Assembly: GCF_004331435.1 (NCBI RefSeq)
Contig: NZ_SJKA01000017.1
Coordinates: 1-64,000, forward strand
DNA: 64,000 bases
Reading direction: 5' to 3'
Source: Kribbella sindirgiensis
GTDB taxonomy: Bacteria; Actinomycetota; Actinomycetes; Propionibacteriales; Kribbellaceae
Shown here: positions 40,098 to 48,024 of the stretch, one piece after another
Position numbering within the stretch: the stretch's first letter is position 1
Layout of the letters: every line of letters starts with the position of its first letter
Translations under genes and position numbers: made by a program
The notes under the pieces: generated by a model
Databases searched by the model: none
Seen by the model: the letters and a program-made list of their open reading frames with translations, nothing else
What the model was told of the DNA's origin: nothing

Positions 40098-40307
40098 ATG
40101 ACTGGGAGAGTGTTCGTGCAGGACAGCGGTGAGCACGCCGGACGTGTACCGGGTGACCGCGTGGCGGAGTTCCACGAGCGGTTGCTGAGTCTCGTCGGGG
40201 AGTACTTCGCTCCCGACAAGGTCGATCGCGCCGCAACCCCGAAGTACGGCTTCCGCTGGGTCCTCACCCCCGTCGACCTGCACCCCTTGGACGACGCGGT
40301 GGGGTGA
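40098..40307 (+). CDS. Small protein, perhaps a truncated regulator C-terminal domain
   Basis: A 69-residue frame whose C-terminal half, VAEFHERLLSLVGEYFAPDKV followed by KYGFRWVLTPVDLHPL, looks like the tail of an ArsR-like or other winged-helix regulator. No DNA-binding part is present. An alternative frame from ATG 40091 gives MTDDWESVRAGQR before a stop, so a frameshift in the first 40 bases is possible. Treat as a doubtful gene. Confidence 0.4.
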   Translation: MTGRVFVQDSGEHAGRVPGDRVAEFHERLLSLVGEYFAPDKVDRAATPKYGFRWVLTPVDLHPLDDAVG

Positions 40308-40714
40308 AGTGGGCTGGTGGATCACTTACCGTGATCCTCATGGCGTTTGGTGCGAAGGGGAGCAAGGGGGAGTCGTTCCTTGCGGTGGTGGTGGGTGGCG
40401 GGGCGGCGTTCGGGTTGGTGGTGCTGACGTCGCGGGCGTGGAAGGCATGTCAGGTGGACGTCACCGGCAGTGTGCCGAACGGGCTGACGCTGCTGTTCCT
40501 CGGCGTACCGATCGCCCTGATCGTCAACCTCGTCCTGTTCAACGTCGTCTTCCGGTACGCCGGGAAGGCGTTCCTGTTCTCGCTGATCGCCGCCGCTGTC
40601 GCGATCACGATCGCCGACCTCGCGCTGTTCTCCTGGCAAGGCACGCCGGCCACCGCACCCGGCACCTGCCCCGGCAACGTCCCGCCGTGGTGGCCGACCT
40701 GGATCCCGACCTGA
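40304..40714 (+). CDS. Three-span membrane protein
   Basis: A 136-residue protein with three hydrophobic segments (ESFLAVVVGGGAAFGLVVL, LTLLFLGVPIALIVNLVLFN, AFLFSLIAAAVAITIADLAL) and a Trp/Pro-rich tail (GNVPPWWPTWIPT). GTG 40304, overlapping the upstream stop, or ATG 40340 could be the start. No family recognised. It is convergent with the kinase gene at 40719. Confidence 0.6.
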   Translation: MKWAGGSLTVILMAFGAKGSKGESFLAVVVGGGAAFGLVVLTSRAWKACQVDVTGSVPNGLTLLFLGVPIALIVNLVLFNVVFRYAGKAFLFSLIAAAVAITIADLALFSWQGTPATAPGTCPGNVPPWWPTWIPT

Positions 40715-40718
40715 CCTG

Positions 40719-41657
40719 TCAGAGCAACCGGAGCAAAGCGGCAGCGCGTTCGGGGTCGCCGATGTGCGCGGCCGTCGGGAACAGACGGGCCCACGAGCCG
40801 GCGCGAGTCAGCTGACTGAGCCGGCGGGCGAGCTCGGCCGCGCGCCGGAGCTCGGCCACGCTGTGCCCTGTCCATCCCTCGAGGTACGCGTCCTCCAGCC
40901 GAGCGACCACCTCCCGACCATGCTCCTCCGCGACCCGCTCGAGCGCGACCAGCAGACTGCAGAACGGATGCCCGACGTTGGCATCCCCCCAATCGAAGAA
41001 CGTGTACCGCCCGCTCCCCGCCACCAGGATCTGCCCGTCGTGCAGATCGGCGTGATCCAGCGAATCCGGTACGCCGATCGCGGCCAGTTCCTCGCACCAC
41101 GCGACCAATCGCGGCCGGAACAGCCGCAGCCGTTCACGATCCGCTGCATCCAGCGTCTCGTTCCCGGCGACGGCCTCGTCGAACACAGCCGGCAGTCCGC
41201 CGACCCGAGCATCCGGTACGCCGAGACGCAGCAACTCCTCGGCCCGCGGTACGAGTGCCCGCTGCAGGTCGGCGTACTGCGTCAACGCGTCCTCCCACTC
41301 GCGCGGCCCCGCCCCCAGGCCGCGGAGCACCGGCCCGCCGGATGGCAGCAGCGACCACCCGCGCGGGGCGTCGACGGCGTACGGCGTGAGGACGTGCTCG
41401 GGGGTCCATCGGGACAACGCCTCGCCCAGTCCGGCCTCGAACGCGCTTCCGGGCGAAGCCGCCTTGAACCACACCGGGTCCACCGCCTCGACCCGGACCA
41501 GCACCGACCACGGCCGGACCCGAATCTGCCGCGGTCCGGTCTCGCGGACGCCGAGCGCGTCGAGTCGCGCATCCAGCCAACCGAGCGCCGCCGTACGCCA
41601 CGACGGATCCTCCCAGGGCGTCAACGCGTCCGGATACGCGCCGCGGTTGATGTCCAT
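40719..41657 (-). CDS. APH-fold phosphotransferase
   Basis: A 312-residue APH-fold enzyme. The catalytic loop is H202-A-D204-L-H-D-G-Q209, with Gln in the usual Asn position, and the metal Asp is in FFDWGDANVGHPF. It is distantly similar to the protein at 32147 (both have RARFW/RPWSVL, WFKAASPGSAFEAGL/WLKENNPGHRFEAGL and HPF blocks), so the two are paralogous. Gln in place of Asn is an unusual active site. Substrate unknown. Confidence 0.78.
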   Translation of the reverse strand: MDINRGAYPDALTPWEDPSWRTAALGWLDARLDALGVRETGPRQIRVRPWSVLVRVEAVDPVWFKAASPGSAFEAGLGEALSRWTPEHVLTPYAVDAPRGWSLLPSGGPVLRGLGAGPREWEDALTQYADLQRALVPRAEELLRLGVPDARVGGLPAVFDEAVAGNETLDAADRERLRLFRPRLVAWCEELAAIGVPDSLDHADLHDGQILVAGSGRYTFFDWGDANVGHPFCSLLVALERVAEEHGREVVARLEDAYLEGWTGHSVAELRRAAELARRLSQLTRAGSWARLFPTAAHIGDPERAAALLRLL

Positions 41658-41677
41658 GCCGGGACCATAATCGAGGG

Positions 41678-42520
41678 ATGACGCGCTGGCCGGACTCCCC
41701 GTACCGAGTAGGGATCTCGGGCTGGCGCTACCCGCCGTGGCGGAAGGTCTACTACCCCGACGGGCTGCCGCAGCGCGCCGAACTCGAGTACGCCTCGTCC
41801 CGGTTGAACTCGATCGAGCTCAACGGCTCGTTCTACGCCCTGCAACGCCCGGAGTCGTACCAGCGCTGGTACGCCGAGACGCCCGACGGGTTCGTCTTCT
41901 CGGTCAAGGGGCCGCGGTTCGTCACGCACCTCAAGCGGCTGGCCGACGTGGACGCGCCGCTGGCGAACTTCTTCGCGTCCGGAGTGCTTGCACTAGGCAA
42001 CAAACTCGGGCCGGTGCTCTGGCAGCTGCCGCCGAACTTCCGCTACGACGCGGAGCGCTGCGCGGACTTCTTCGCCCAGTTGCCGCGGACCACGGCGGAC
42101 GCGGCCGAGCACGCCAAGCGTCACGATGAACGGATGGAGGGTCGCGCGCTGCTCGAGGCCGCTGTCGACGGGCCGCTCCGGTACGCGATCGAAGTACGGC
42201 ACGACAGCTTCAAGACGAAGGAATTCGTCGAGCTCTGCCGGGAGCACGACATCGCGGTGGTCTGTGCGGACACCGCGGGCAAGTGGCCGATGTTCGACGA
42301 CGTCACGGCCGGCTTCGCGTACGTCCGGCTGCACGGCGCCGAGGAGCTGTACGTCAGCGGGTACGACGACAAGTCGCTCGACCGCTGGGCGCGGAAGATC
42401 CGCTCCTGGAAGTGCTCGACCTACGTGTACTTCGACAACGACGCGAAGGTGCACGCGCCGTACGACGCCGAGCGGCTGGCCGACCGCCTCGGGATCAGTT
42501 CGGCCGCCGACGAAGTATGA
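41678..42520 (+). CDS. DUF72 family protein
   Basis: A 280-residue TIM-barrel protein: RVGISGWRYPPWRKVYYPDG, NSIELNGSFYALQRPESYQR, FVFSVKGPRFVTHLKRLAD, YAIEVRHDSF and CSTYVYFDND form the DUF72 signature. Catalytic function is not established, although acidic residues in IELNGSFY and YAIEVRH line the predicted pocket. It is divergent from the APH-fold gene, 20 bases away. Confidence 0.9.
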   Translation: MTRWPDSPYRVGISGWRYPPWRKVYYPDGLPQRAELEYASSRLNSIELNGSFYALQRPESYQRWYAETPDGFVFSVKGPRFVTHLKRLADVDAPLANFFASGVLALGNKLGPVLWQLPPNFRYDAERCADFFAQLPRTTADAAEHAKRHDERMEGRALLEAAVDGPLRYAIEVRHDSFKTKEFVELCREHDIAVVCADTAGKWPMFDDVTAGFAYVRLHGAEELYVSGYDDKSLDRWARKIRSWKCSTYVYFDNDAKVHAPYDAERLADRLGISSAADEV

Positions 42521-42539
42521 CGGCCTTAGCGTCGGCCGT

Positions 42540-42995
42540 ATGACACAGAACCCCGGAGAGCTCGTCGAGCAGGCCGTCGAGCGTTGCCTCAAGCTGGTCG
42601 TGACCTGGCCTGCCTGGGACGGCGTACCGCGGACGTCCGACGACGACCGCATCTTCACACCGCACAAGGCGGTTCGCCGGATCGCCGACCACCTGATCGA
42701 TCACCTGGCCGAGGTCGAGGCGCTGCTGGCCGGCGTACCGACGCAGCCCGACGAGTGGCAGGCGAGTGCGCTGACGAATGCTGCGGACCTCGCGCCGTTC
42801 ACCGAAGCGGACGTCCGCGAGGCCGAGCAGCGACTGCATCGCCTCGGACGGACCTTCGCGCTGCGGTACGCCGCCCTCGACCCGGCCGAATGGGACAAGG
42901 ATCGCGCCCCCAACTGGACGCTCCGCCAGATCGCCGAACACCTCACCGAACTCGACTGGTACGCGGCACAGGTGGGCGAGTTACAACTGAACTAG
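42540..42995 (+). CDS. DinB-like helical bundle protein
   Basis: A 151-residue protein with DinB-type helices: VRRIADHLIDHLAEVEALL has His at the metal position and WTLRQIAEHLTELDWYAAQV gives the second site; the first site is in GVPRTSDDDRIFTPHKA. The metal triad is therefore likely but not certain. ATG 42540 lies 19 bases after the DUF72 stop, so both may be in one transcript. Function unknown. Confidence 0.72.
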   Translation: MTQNPGELVEQAVERCLKLVVTWPAWDGVPRTSDDDRIFTPHKAVRRIADHLIDHLAEVEALLAGVPTQPDEWQASALTNAADLAPFTEADVREAEQRLHRLGRTFALRYAALDPAEWDKDRAPNWTLRQIAEHLTELDWYAAQVGELQLN

Positions 42996-43006
42996 TTGCA
43001 CTGTAA

Positions 43007-43510
43007 CTAGAACAATCGAGCGCCGACCGGCTCCTCCAGGTCGAGCAGGAACTGCTTGCGCTTGAGCCCGCCCGCGTACCCGGTCAGTGACCCGTTCTTG
43101 CCGATCACCCGGTGGCACGGGACGACGATCGACAACGGGTTCTGCCCGACCGCCTTCCCCACCGCCTGCGCCGCGTGGACCGGTTCGCCGAGCCGCGCCG
43201 CGATCTCGCCGTACGTCGTCGTCTCGCCGTACGGGATCTCCTCGAGCACCGACCAGACCCGGCGCTGGAACGCATCGCCCTCCAGCCGGGTCGGCAGGTC
43301 GAACGAGACCCGCGAGCCGTCGAAGTACTCCTCCAACTGCTCGACGACGACCGCGATGAGCGGGTCGGACGCCTCGACCCGCTCACCCAGCGTCTCCGCC
43401 GTCGGCTGCACCCAGTGGTGCGGGAAGTAGACGCCGACCAGCACGTCCTCCTCCGACACCACCACCGCAAGCTCCCCGATCCGGGTGCTGACCACCGCAT
43501 GCCTGTTCAT
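43007..43510 (-). CDS. ogt: Methylated-DNA--protein-cysteine methyltransferase
   Basis: A 167-residue O6-alkylguanine-DNA alkyltransferase. The active-site cysteine is C132 in IVVPCHRVIG, after the HTH segment TTTYGEIAARLGEPVHAAQ and VGQNPL. It repairs O6-methylguanine by direct, suicidal transfer to Cys132. No N-terminal Ada regulatory domain is present. ATG 43510 is chosen; an upstream GTG at 43531 adds seven residues. No ribosome site is visible, so translation may be leaderless. Symbol ogt refers to the family. Confidence 0.93.
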   Translation of the reverse strand: MNRHAVVSTRIGELAVVVSEEDVLVGVYFPHHWVQPTAETLGERVEASDPLIAVVVEQLEEYFDGSRVSFDLPTRLEGDAFQRRVWSVLEEIPYGETTTYGEIAARLGEPVHAAQAVGKAVGQNPLSIVVPCHRVIGKNGSLTGYAGGLKRKQFLLDLEEPVGARLF

Positions 43511-43546
43511 ACAGACAGAACGCGCCGGCACCCGAACCTGTGAGGG

Positions 43547-44500
43547 CTACGAACCGATGCGCTCCCGCGTCCGCCGCCGGAACTCGCGACCGATCTGTGT
43601 CGTCTCGTGGTGATGCACCTCGGCGACCACCACCGCCGGAGAGCCGTCGATCGGGGCCTGCGCGACCCACTCACCACGTGGGTCGACGACACCCGACGCC
43701 AGCCCGTCGTCGGGGTTCGCCGGCACGGCGAGGCTGATCCAGGACGTGTTGTTCACCGCGCACCCGCGCGCCTGCACCGCGATGTGCTCATGTCCCGACA
43801 CGCGGTGCGTCGCGTACGACACCAGTACGCCGTCGGCGCCGAGCTCGTCGTACTCGACGAACAGCTCCGGGAACAGCACGTCCAGCCCGAGCGCGAGCCC
43901 GAACCGGAAGCCGTCCACGTCGAACGTCACCGGCTGCTTCCCCGGCGTGTACATCCACTTGACCTTGGTCGTCGACAGCGTGCGCTCGTCGTAGCGGGCG
44001 ACAACCTTTCCCTGGTCGGACACGACGTACATGCTGTTGTACGGGCGTCCCTCCGGCTGCTGGTGCACCGACGGGATCACGACCCAGATCCCCAGCTCCC
44101 GCGCGAGTGCGTTGATCTGGTCGAGTTCGGACTGCAACACCGACCACTGCGCCTTGGTCCAGTCGGAGGCGCCCACCTCGTCCGGGCCGAGCGACGACAT
44201 GATCCGCTTGCTCGGCCAGCAGATCGCGCCCTCGGTGAAATGCACCAGGCGGGCGCCGGCCGCGGCCGCCTGCCTGATGAAGTCGCGGAGTTCGGCGCCG
44301 CCCGCGCGCAGCTCGTCGGCGTTTGTCGGGTCGTGGCGCATCGACGACTGGACGACCGCGAACCGCAGTGTGGTTTGTTCCGGCATGTCTGGTTCTCCTT
44401 GTGGAGTCGGACGGAAGTGCCGGAGGGCAGTGGTGTAGGACTCGCCGGTTTTCGCGGCGCGGGCTCGGACCCGTTGCTTGAAGTTCCTGTGCGCTGTCAT
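43547..44500 (-). CDS. Nitrilase-superfamily protein lacking the catalytic cysteine
   Basis: A 317-residue carbon-nitrogen-hydrolase-fold protein. Glu of the expected triad is in LVHFTEGAICW, and the lysine region is YDERTLSTTKVKWMY. The cysteine motif, normally like AICYDLRFPE, reads ALGLDVLFPE, with Gly in the Cys position, and I checked this against the bases. The protein is therefore unlikely to hydrolyse amides by the usual route. The first 40 residues (NFKQRVRARAAKTGESYTTA) form an Arg-rich helix seen in other actinobacterial proteins. ATG 44500 has GGAAGG four bases upstream. Confidence 0.82.
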   Translation of the reverse strand: MTAHRNFKQRVRARAAKTGESYTTALRHFRPTPQGEPDMPEQTTLRFAVVQSSMRHDPTNADELRAGGAELRDFIRQAAAAGARLVHFTEGAICWPSKRIMSSLGPDEVGASDWTKAQWSVLQSELDQINALARELGIWVVIPSVHQQPEGRPYNSMYVVSDQGKVVARYDERTLSTTKVKWMYTPGKQPVTFDVDGFRFGLALGLDVLFPELFVEYDELGADGVLVSYATHRVSGHEHIAVQARGCAVNNTSWISLAVPANPDDGLASGVVDPRGEWVAQAPIDGSPAVVVAEVHHHETTQIGREFRRRTRERIGS

Positions 44501-44701
44501 CTGGCCTTCCACGCACTCGCACGCGATCCCCCAGCGATCCCGTCGAGGCGAATGACCAGGACGAGCGGCCCGAGACAGGAAGTCCCTTTGCCTTCTCGGA
44601 TGTGACCGCGCTGGGGCCGGTCGACGAAGGTGAGGCGCGGGCCGCGCCGGGACCCATATCCTCTCCGAGCCCCGCGGCCGGAGTCAATCAGGCTCTCCGG
44701 G

Positions 44702-45025
44702 TCAGCGCAGATGGACGTCGTCGGCCGCGTCCATCGCGACCCCGACCAGTTCGGGACTGAGGTCGACGACAGTGTTCCCGTCGGCGTCGACCTGCCCGCG
44801 TTTGGCGATCGTGAGACCGATCAGTGCGAGCGTGCCGGCCCGTTGGCGACGTACCCGATCTTCCGGACGCTCCAGCTCCGGTACGGCGTCCTCGGCGTCC
44901 CGCTGCCACGCGGCGACAGCCCGCTCGGCGAGCGCGGCCGGCACCGTGACGCGGATCGCCGGCAGCTGCGCCGCGCGGAACGTCGTACCGATCAGACCGA
45001 GCACCCGTGCTTCGCTTGCGTTCAC
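44702..45025 (-). CDS. Small protein of unknown function
   Basis: A 107-residue soluble protein (VNASEARVLGLIGTTFRAAQ, AALAERAVAAWQRDAEDAVP, LALIGLTIAKRGQVDADGNT). It starts at GTG 45025, 92 bases from the divergent F420 gene. The 200 bases before the nitrilase gene start (44501-44701) hold nothing else visible. I do not recognise a family. Confidence 0.6.
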   Translation of the reverse strand: MNASEARVLGLIGTTFRAAQLPAIRVTVPAALAERAVAAWQRDAEDAVPELERPEDRVRRQRAGTLALIGLTIAKRGQVDADGNTVVDLSPELVGVAMDAADDVHLR

Positions 45026-45117
45026 GATTCTGGATGCTAGCGACCTCGGGCGGCATAAAGTCGGACCCGGGCGCGGTTGTCTTCCGGAGTACGCGCAGAC
45101 GACGTTGGGAGCAGAGG

Positions 45118-46122
45118 GTGAGCATTCGGGTCGGGTACAAGGCTTCGGCGGAGCAGTTCGGGCCGCGGGATCTGGTGGAGTACTCCGTTCGGGCCGAGGA
45201 GCTCGGGCTCGACAGTGTGACCGTTTCGGACCACTTCCTGCCGTGGCGGCACGAGGGCGGCCACGCGCCGTTCGCGCTCGCCTGGCTGGCGGCGGTCGGC
45301 GAGCGGACCAACCGGGTGCTGCTCGGTACGTCGGTGCTGACGCCGACGTTCCGGTACAACCCGGCGGTGATCGCGCAGGCGTTCGCGACGCTCGGCGAGC
45401 TGTACCCCGGGCGCGTCATGCTCGGTGTCGGCACCGGCGAGGCGCTGAACGAGATCGCGGTGTCGGGGCGCGAGTGGCCCGAGTTCAAGGAGCGGTTCGC
45501 GCGGCTGCGGGAGGCCGTCCAGCTGATCCGCGACCTGTGGACGAAGGACGGCGTCAGCTCCGAGGGGCCGTTCTACAAGACCGTGGACGCGTTCATCTAC
45601 GACCGTCCGGAGACCCCGCTGAAGGTGTACGTCGCCGCGGGCGGACCGCTCGTGGCGAAGTACGCCGGTCGCGTGGGTGACGGATTCATCGCGACGTCTG
45701 GGAAGGGCATGGAGCTCTACACGGACAAGCTGATCCCCGCGGTGAAGGAGGGCGCCGAGAAGGCCGGGAAGAAGTTCGAGGACATCGACCGGATGCTCGA
45801 GGTCAAGGTGTCGTACGACCGCGACCCGGAGCAGGCGCTGGAGAACACCCGGTTCTGGGCGCCGTTGTCGCTCACTCCGGAGCAGAAGCACAGCGTCACC
45901 AGCGCGACCGAGATGGAACGGCTCGCCGACGAGCTGCCGATCGAGCAGGTCGCGAAACGGTGGATCGTGGCGTCCGACCCCGACGAGGTCGTGAAGCAGT
46001 TCCAGCCGTACCTCGACGCCGGCTTCAACCACTTCGTCGTCCACGGTCCGGGGAACGACCAGGAGCGCTTCCTCACCCAGTTCACCGAGGATGTCCTTCC
46101 GCTGCTGCGCAAACTGGGCTGA
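45118..46122 (+). CDS. fgd: F420-dependent glucose-6-phosphate dehydrogenase
   Basis: A 334-residue TIM-barrel F420 enzyme that oxidises glucose-6-phosphate to 6-phosphogluconolactone and makes reduced F420. Characteristic blocks are RVGYKASAEQFGPRDLVEYS, VTVSDHFLPWRHEGGHAPFA with the conserved His at about 39, LLGTSVLTPTFRYNPAVIAQ and LGVGTGEALNEI. The length matches mycobacterial Fgd. GTG 45118 has GGGAG six bases upstream. Other F420 enzymes of the cell would draw on the F420H2 it makes, for example the LLM protein at 22464. Confidence 0.92.
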   Translation: MSIRVGYKASAEQFGPRDLVEYSVRAEELGLDSVTVSDHFLPWRHEGGHAPFALAWLAAVGERTNRVLLGTSVLTPTFRYNPAVIAQAFATLGELYPGRVMLGVGTGEALNEIAVSGREWPEFKERFARLREAVQLIRDLWTKDGVSSEGPFYKTVDAFIYDRPETPLKVYVAAGGPLVAKYAGRVGDGFIATSGKGMELYTDKLIPAVKEGAEKAGKKFEDIDRMLEVKVSYDRDPEQALENTRFWAPLSLTPEQKHSVTSATEMERLADELPIEQVAKRWIVASDPDEVVKQFQPYLDAGFNHFVVHGPGNDQERFLTQFTEDVLPLLRKLG

Positions 46123-46132
46123 CAATCTCTCC

Positions 46133-46708
46133 GTGGCCGAATACGAGATCGTTCAGGAAGGCGACCCGCGGTGCGCCGAGCTGGAAGCAGCCGGGTACCG
46201 CGTGGTCGCCGAGTCCTGGGCGGTGCGGCTGTTCAACCCCGACCGTGAACTGCTGGAGGCCGCCGTACGCCGGGTGACCGCCGGCGGACTCACGCTCCGC
46301 GAACTCGGCGCCGAGTCGGCCAAGGACCTGTACGCGCTGGAGAAGACGAACGAGTCGGACTACCCGTACACCCCCGCGACGCACCACGTCGTCGGGGAAC
46401 TCGCCGACGTCGCCCGGCTGTGGCCGGAGAACCGGGTCTTCGGCGCCTTCGACGGCAACCGCCTGGTCGGCGCAACGGTGATGCGCGAACGCGACGGCTT
46501 CGGCGACACCGCCTTCACCTCCGTCCTCGTCACCCACCGCCGCCGCGGCGTCGCCCAGGCCGTCAAAGCCGCCTCCATCCTCGCCTTCCTCGACATCGGC
46601 ATCACCCGCTTCAGCACCGGCGGAGCCGCCGCCAACCAAGCCAGCCTCCAGGCCAACCAGTCCCTTGGGTACGAGCTCACGGAGCAGTGGCGCACGTACG
46701 CGCCGTAA
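46133..46708 (+). CDS. GNAT acetyltransferase
   Basis: A 191-residue protein. A GNAT core occupies residues about 55-185: LTLRELGAESAKDLYALEKT, VFGAFDGNRLVGATVMRERD, SVLVTHRRRGVAQAVKAASI as the acetyl-CoA-binding region, and ANQASLQANQSLGYELTEQW at the end. The N-terminal 50 residues are an extra domain (AGYRVVAESWAVRLFNPDRE). It starts at GTG 46133, 10 bases after fgd, and is probably co-transcribed. The substrate is unknown. Confidence 0.8.
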   Translation: MAEYEIVQEGDPRCAELEAAGYRVVAESWAVRLFNPDRELLEAAVRRVTAGGLTLRELGAESAKDLYALEKTNESDYPYTPATHHVVGELADVARLWPENRVFGAFDGNRLVGATVMRERDGFGDTAFTSVLVTHRRRGVAQAVKAASILAFLDIGITRFSTGGAAANQASLQANQSLGYELTEQWRTYAP

Positions 46709-46729
46709 GAGACGTCGTACGGTCGGGGT

Positions 46730-47110
46730 ATGCGGACGCCTCAGCGGTATATGCGTGGTGAGTTGGTCGTGGTGGTTGATGTGGGGGATTTGGAGCGGGC
46801 GGCTGCGTTCTGGGGCGGGGTGCTCGGGTATGAGCGTGTGGGTGAGCCGGGCGTGTATCTGAGTCTCGTGCCGGCTGACGGGGTTGGCGTCGAGGTGCTG
46901 CTGCAGAAGGTGGATGATCGGAAGCACGGTAAGAACCGGGTTCATCTGGACCTGCGGACGGCCGACTTGGACGCCGAGGTCGCTCGAGTCGAGGCATTGG
47001 GCGCCAGCCGGTTGACCGAGGAGCCGGTGGTTGAGGCGGGGTGGGTGTGGCACGTGCTGGCTGATCCGGACGGGAACGAGTTCTGCGTTCTGCAGCCGCC
47101 GTCTCGCTAG
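46730..47110 (+). CDS. VOC (glyoxalase-like) family protein
   Basis: A 126-residue VOC protein: ELVVVVDVGDLERAAAFWGG, GVEVLLQKVDDRKHGKNRVH and VLADPDGNEFCVLQPPSR. It contains the same KNRVHLD motif as the protein at 35809, suggesting a common subfamily. It is 21 bases after the GNAT gene. Substrate unknown. Confidence 0.82.
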   Translation: MRTPQRYMRGELVVVVDVGDLERAAAFWGGVLGYERVGEPGVYLSLVPADGVGVEVLLQKVDDRKHGKNRVHLDLRTADLDAEVARVEALGASRLTEEPVVEAGWVWHVLADPDGNEFCVLQPPSR

Positions 47111-47147
47111 CGAGCGCTGTGACCGGACAACCGTCAGCGGCCGCTGA

Positions 47148-47912
47148 TCACACCCTGAGGTCTTCAGACAGGGACTTGGCGGCGTGGGTCAGGAGGGGGA
47201 TGGCTTGTTCTACGAGGGATTCGGTCATGCGGCCGGCGGGGCCGGAGATGGAGATGGCTAAGGGGGTGGGGGCGTCGGGGACGGCTACGGCGACGCAGCG
47301 GACGCCGACTTCCTGTTCGCCTTCGTCGGTGGCGTAGCCGGCGTCGGAGGCGTGGCGGAGTTGGGTGGTGAAGGCGTCGGGGGTGACGATCGTGTTGTCG
47401 GTGTGTTTCGGCATGCCGGTGCGGTGCAGGAGGTCGCGGACCTCGGACTCGGGGAACTGGGCGAGGATCGCCTTGCCGACCGCGGTGCAGTGTGGGAGGA
47501 CGCGGCGGCCGACTTCGGTGAACATGCGCATCGAGTGCCGCGACTGGACCTGCGCGAGGTACACGATCTGGTCGCCGTCGAGCATCGCCATGTTGGCGGA
47601 CTCGCCGAGTTCGTCGACGAGCCGGGCGAGGTGCGGCCGGGCGAACACACTCAGCATGTGCGACGAACTCTCCCCGAGCCGGATCAGTTTCGGTCCGAGC
47701 ACGTACTGCCGCGACGGCTCTTGACGCAGGTAGCCGAGGTCGACCAGGGTGCGAACCAGCCGGTGGATCGTCGGCAGCGGCAGGCCGGAGGCGGCGGCCA
47801 GCTGGGACAGGCCCATCATCCCGCCCGCGTCGGCCATCGTCTCGAGCAGCCCGAAGGCCCGCTCGATGGACTGCACGCTGCCGGTGCGTCCTTTGCCGTT
47901 CGGCTCCGTCAT
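47148..47912 (-). CDS. IclR family regulator, AllR-like
   Basis: A 254-residue regulator. The winged HTH is at about residues 15-65 (QSIERAFGLLETMADAGGMM, then GLPLPTIHRLVRTLVDLGYL) and the C-terminal IclR effector domain contains VYLAQVQSRHSMRM, LPHCTAVGKAILAQFPESEV and VAVPDAPTPLAISISGPAGR. ATG 47912 is preferred for the AGG before it. It is divergent from a DUF6986 gene. Regulators of this family (AllR) control allantoin/glyoxylate genes in E. coli and Streptomyces, and the neighbouring genes here fit. The effector would then be allantoate or glyoxylate, inferred. Confidence 0.85.
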   Translation of the reverse strand: MTEPNGKGRTGSVQSIERAFGLLETMADAGGMMGLSQLAAASGLPLPTIHRLVRTLVDLGYLRQEPSRQYVLGPKLIRLGESSSHMLSVFARPHLARLVDELGESANMAMLDGDQIVYLAQVQSRHSMRMFTEVGRRVLPHCTAVGKAILAQFPESEVRDLLHRTGMPKHTDNTIVTPDAFTTQLRHASDAGYATDEGEQEVGVRCVAVAVPDAPTPLAISISGPAGRMTESLVEQAIPLLTHAAKSLSEDLRV

Positions 47913-47923
47913 GACAACCACCT

Positions 47924-47938
47924 TTCCGGATCACGGAA
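47924..47938. promoter_or_regulatory. Palindrome upstream of the IclR gene
   Basis: TTCCGGATCACGGAA has 5-base arms TTCCG/CGGAA and lies 11 bases upstream of the regulator start codon. It is related to the TTCC...CGGAA sites at 47998 and 63751. Confidence 0.5.
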
Positions 47939-47997
47939 GTTTAGCGCCAGATCTCGGAAGCTCGAATGGTTGTGTCTTCCGCAAGGTAGATATTAGT

Positions 47998-48012
47998 CTC
48001 CACAATACGGAA
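47998..48012. promoter_or_regulatory. IclR operator candidate before the DUF6986 gene
   Basis: CTCCACAATACGGAA matches TTCCACAATGCGGAA, found before the hydroxypyruvate isomerase gene, at 13 of 15 positions. It lies 12 bases upstream of the DUF6986 gene, partly beside its ribosome site. Confidence 0.6.
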
Positions 48013-48024
48013 AAGGAGGTCGCA

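Noticed and set aside
28000..47000. Mobile element or prophage explaining the accessory genes
   Set aside because: No transposase, integrase, terminal repeats or composition break could be identified.
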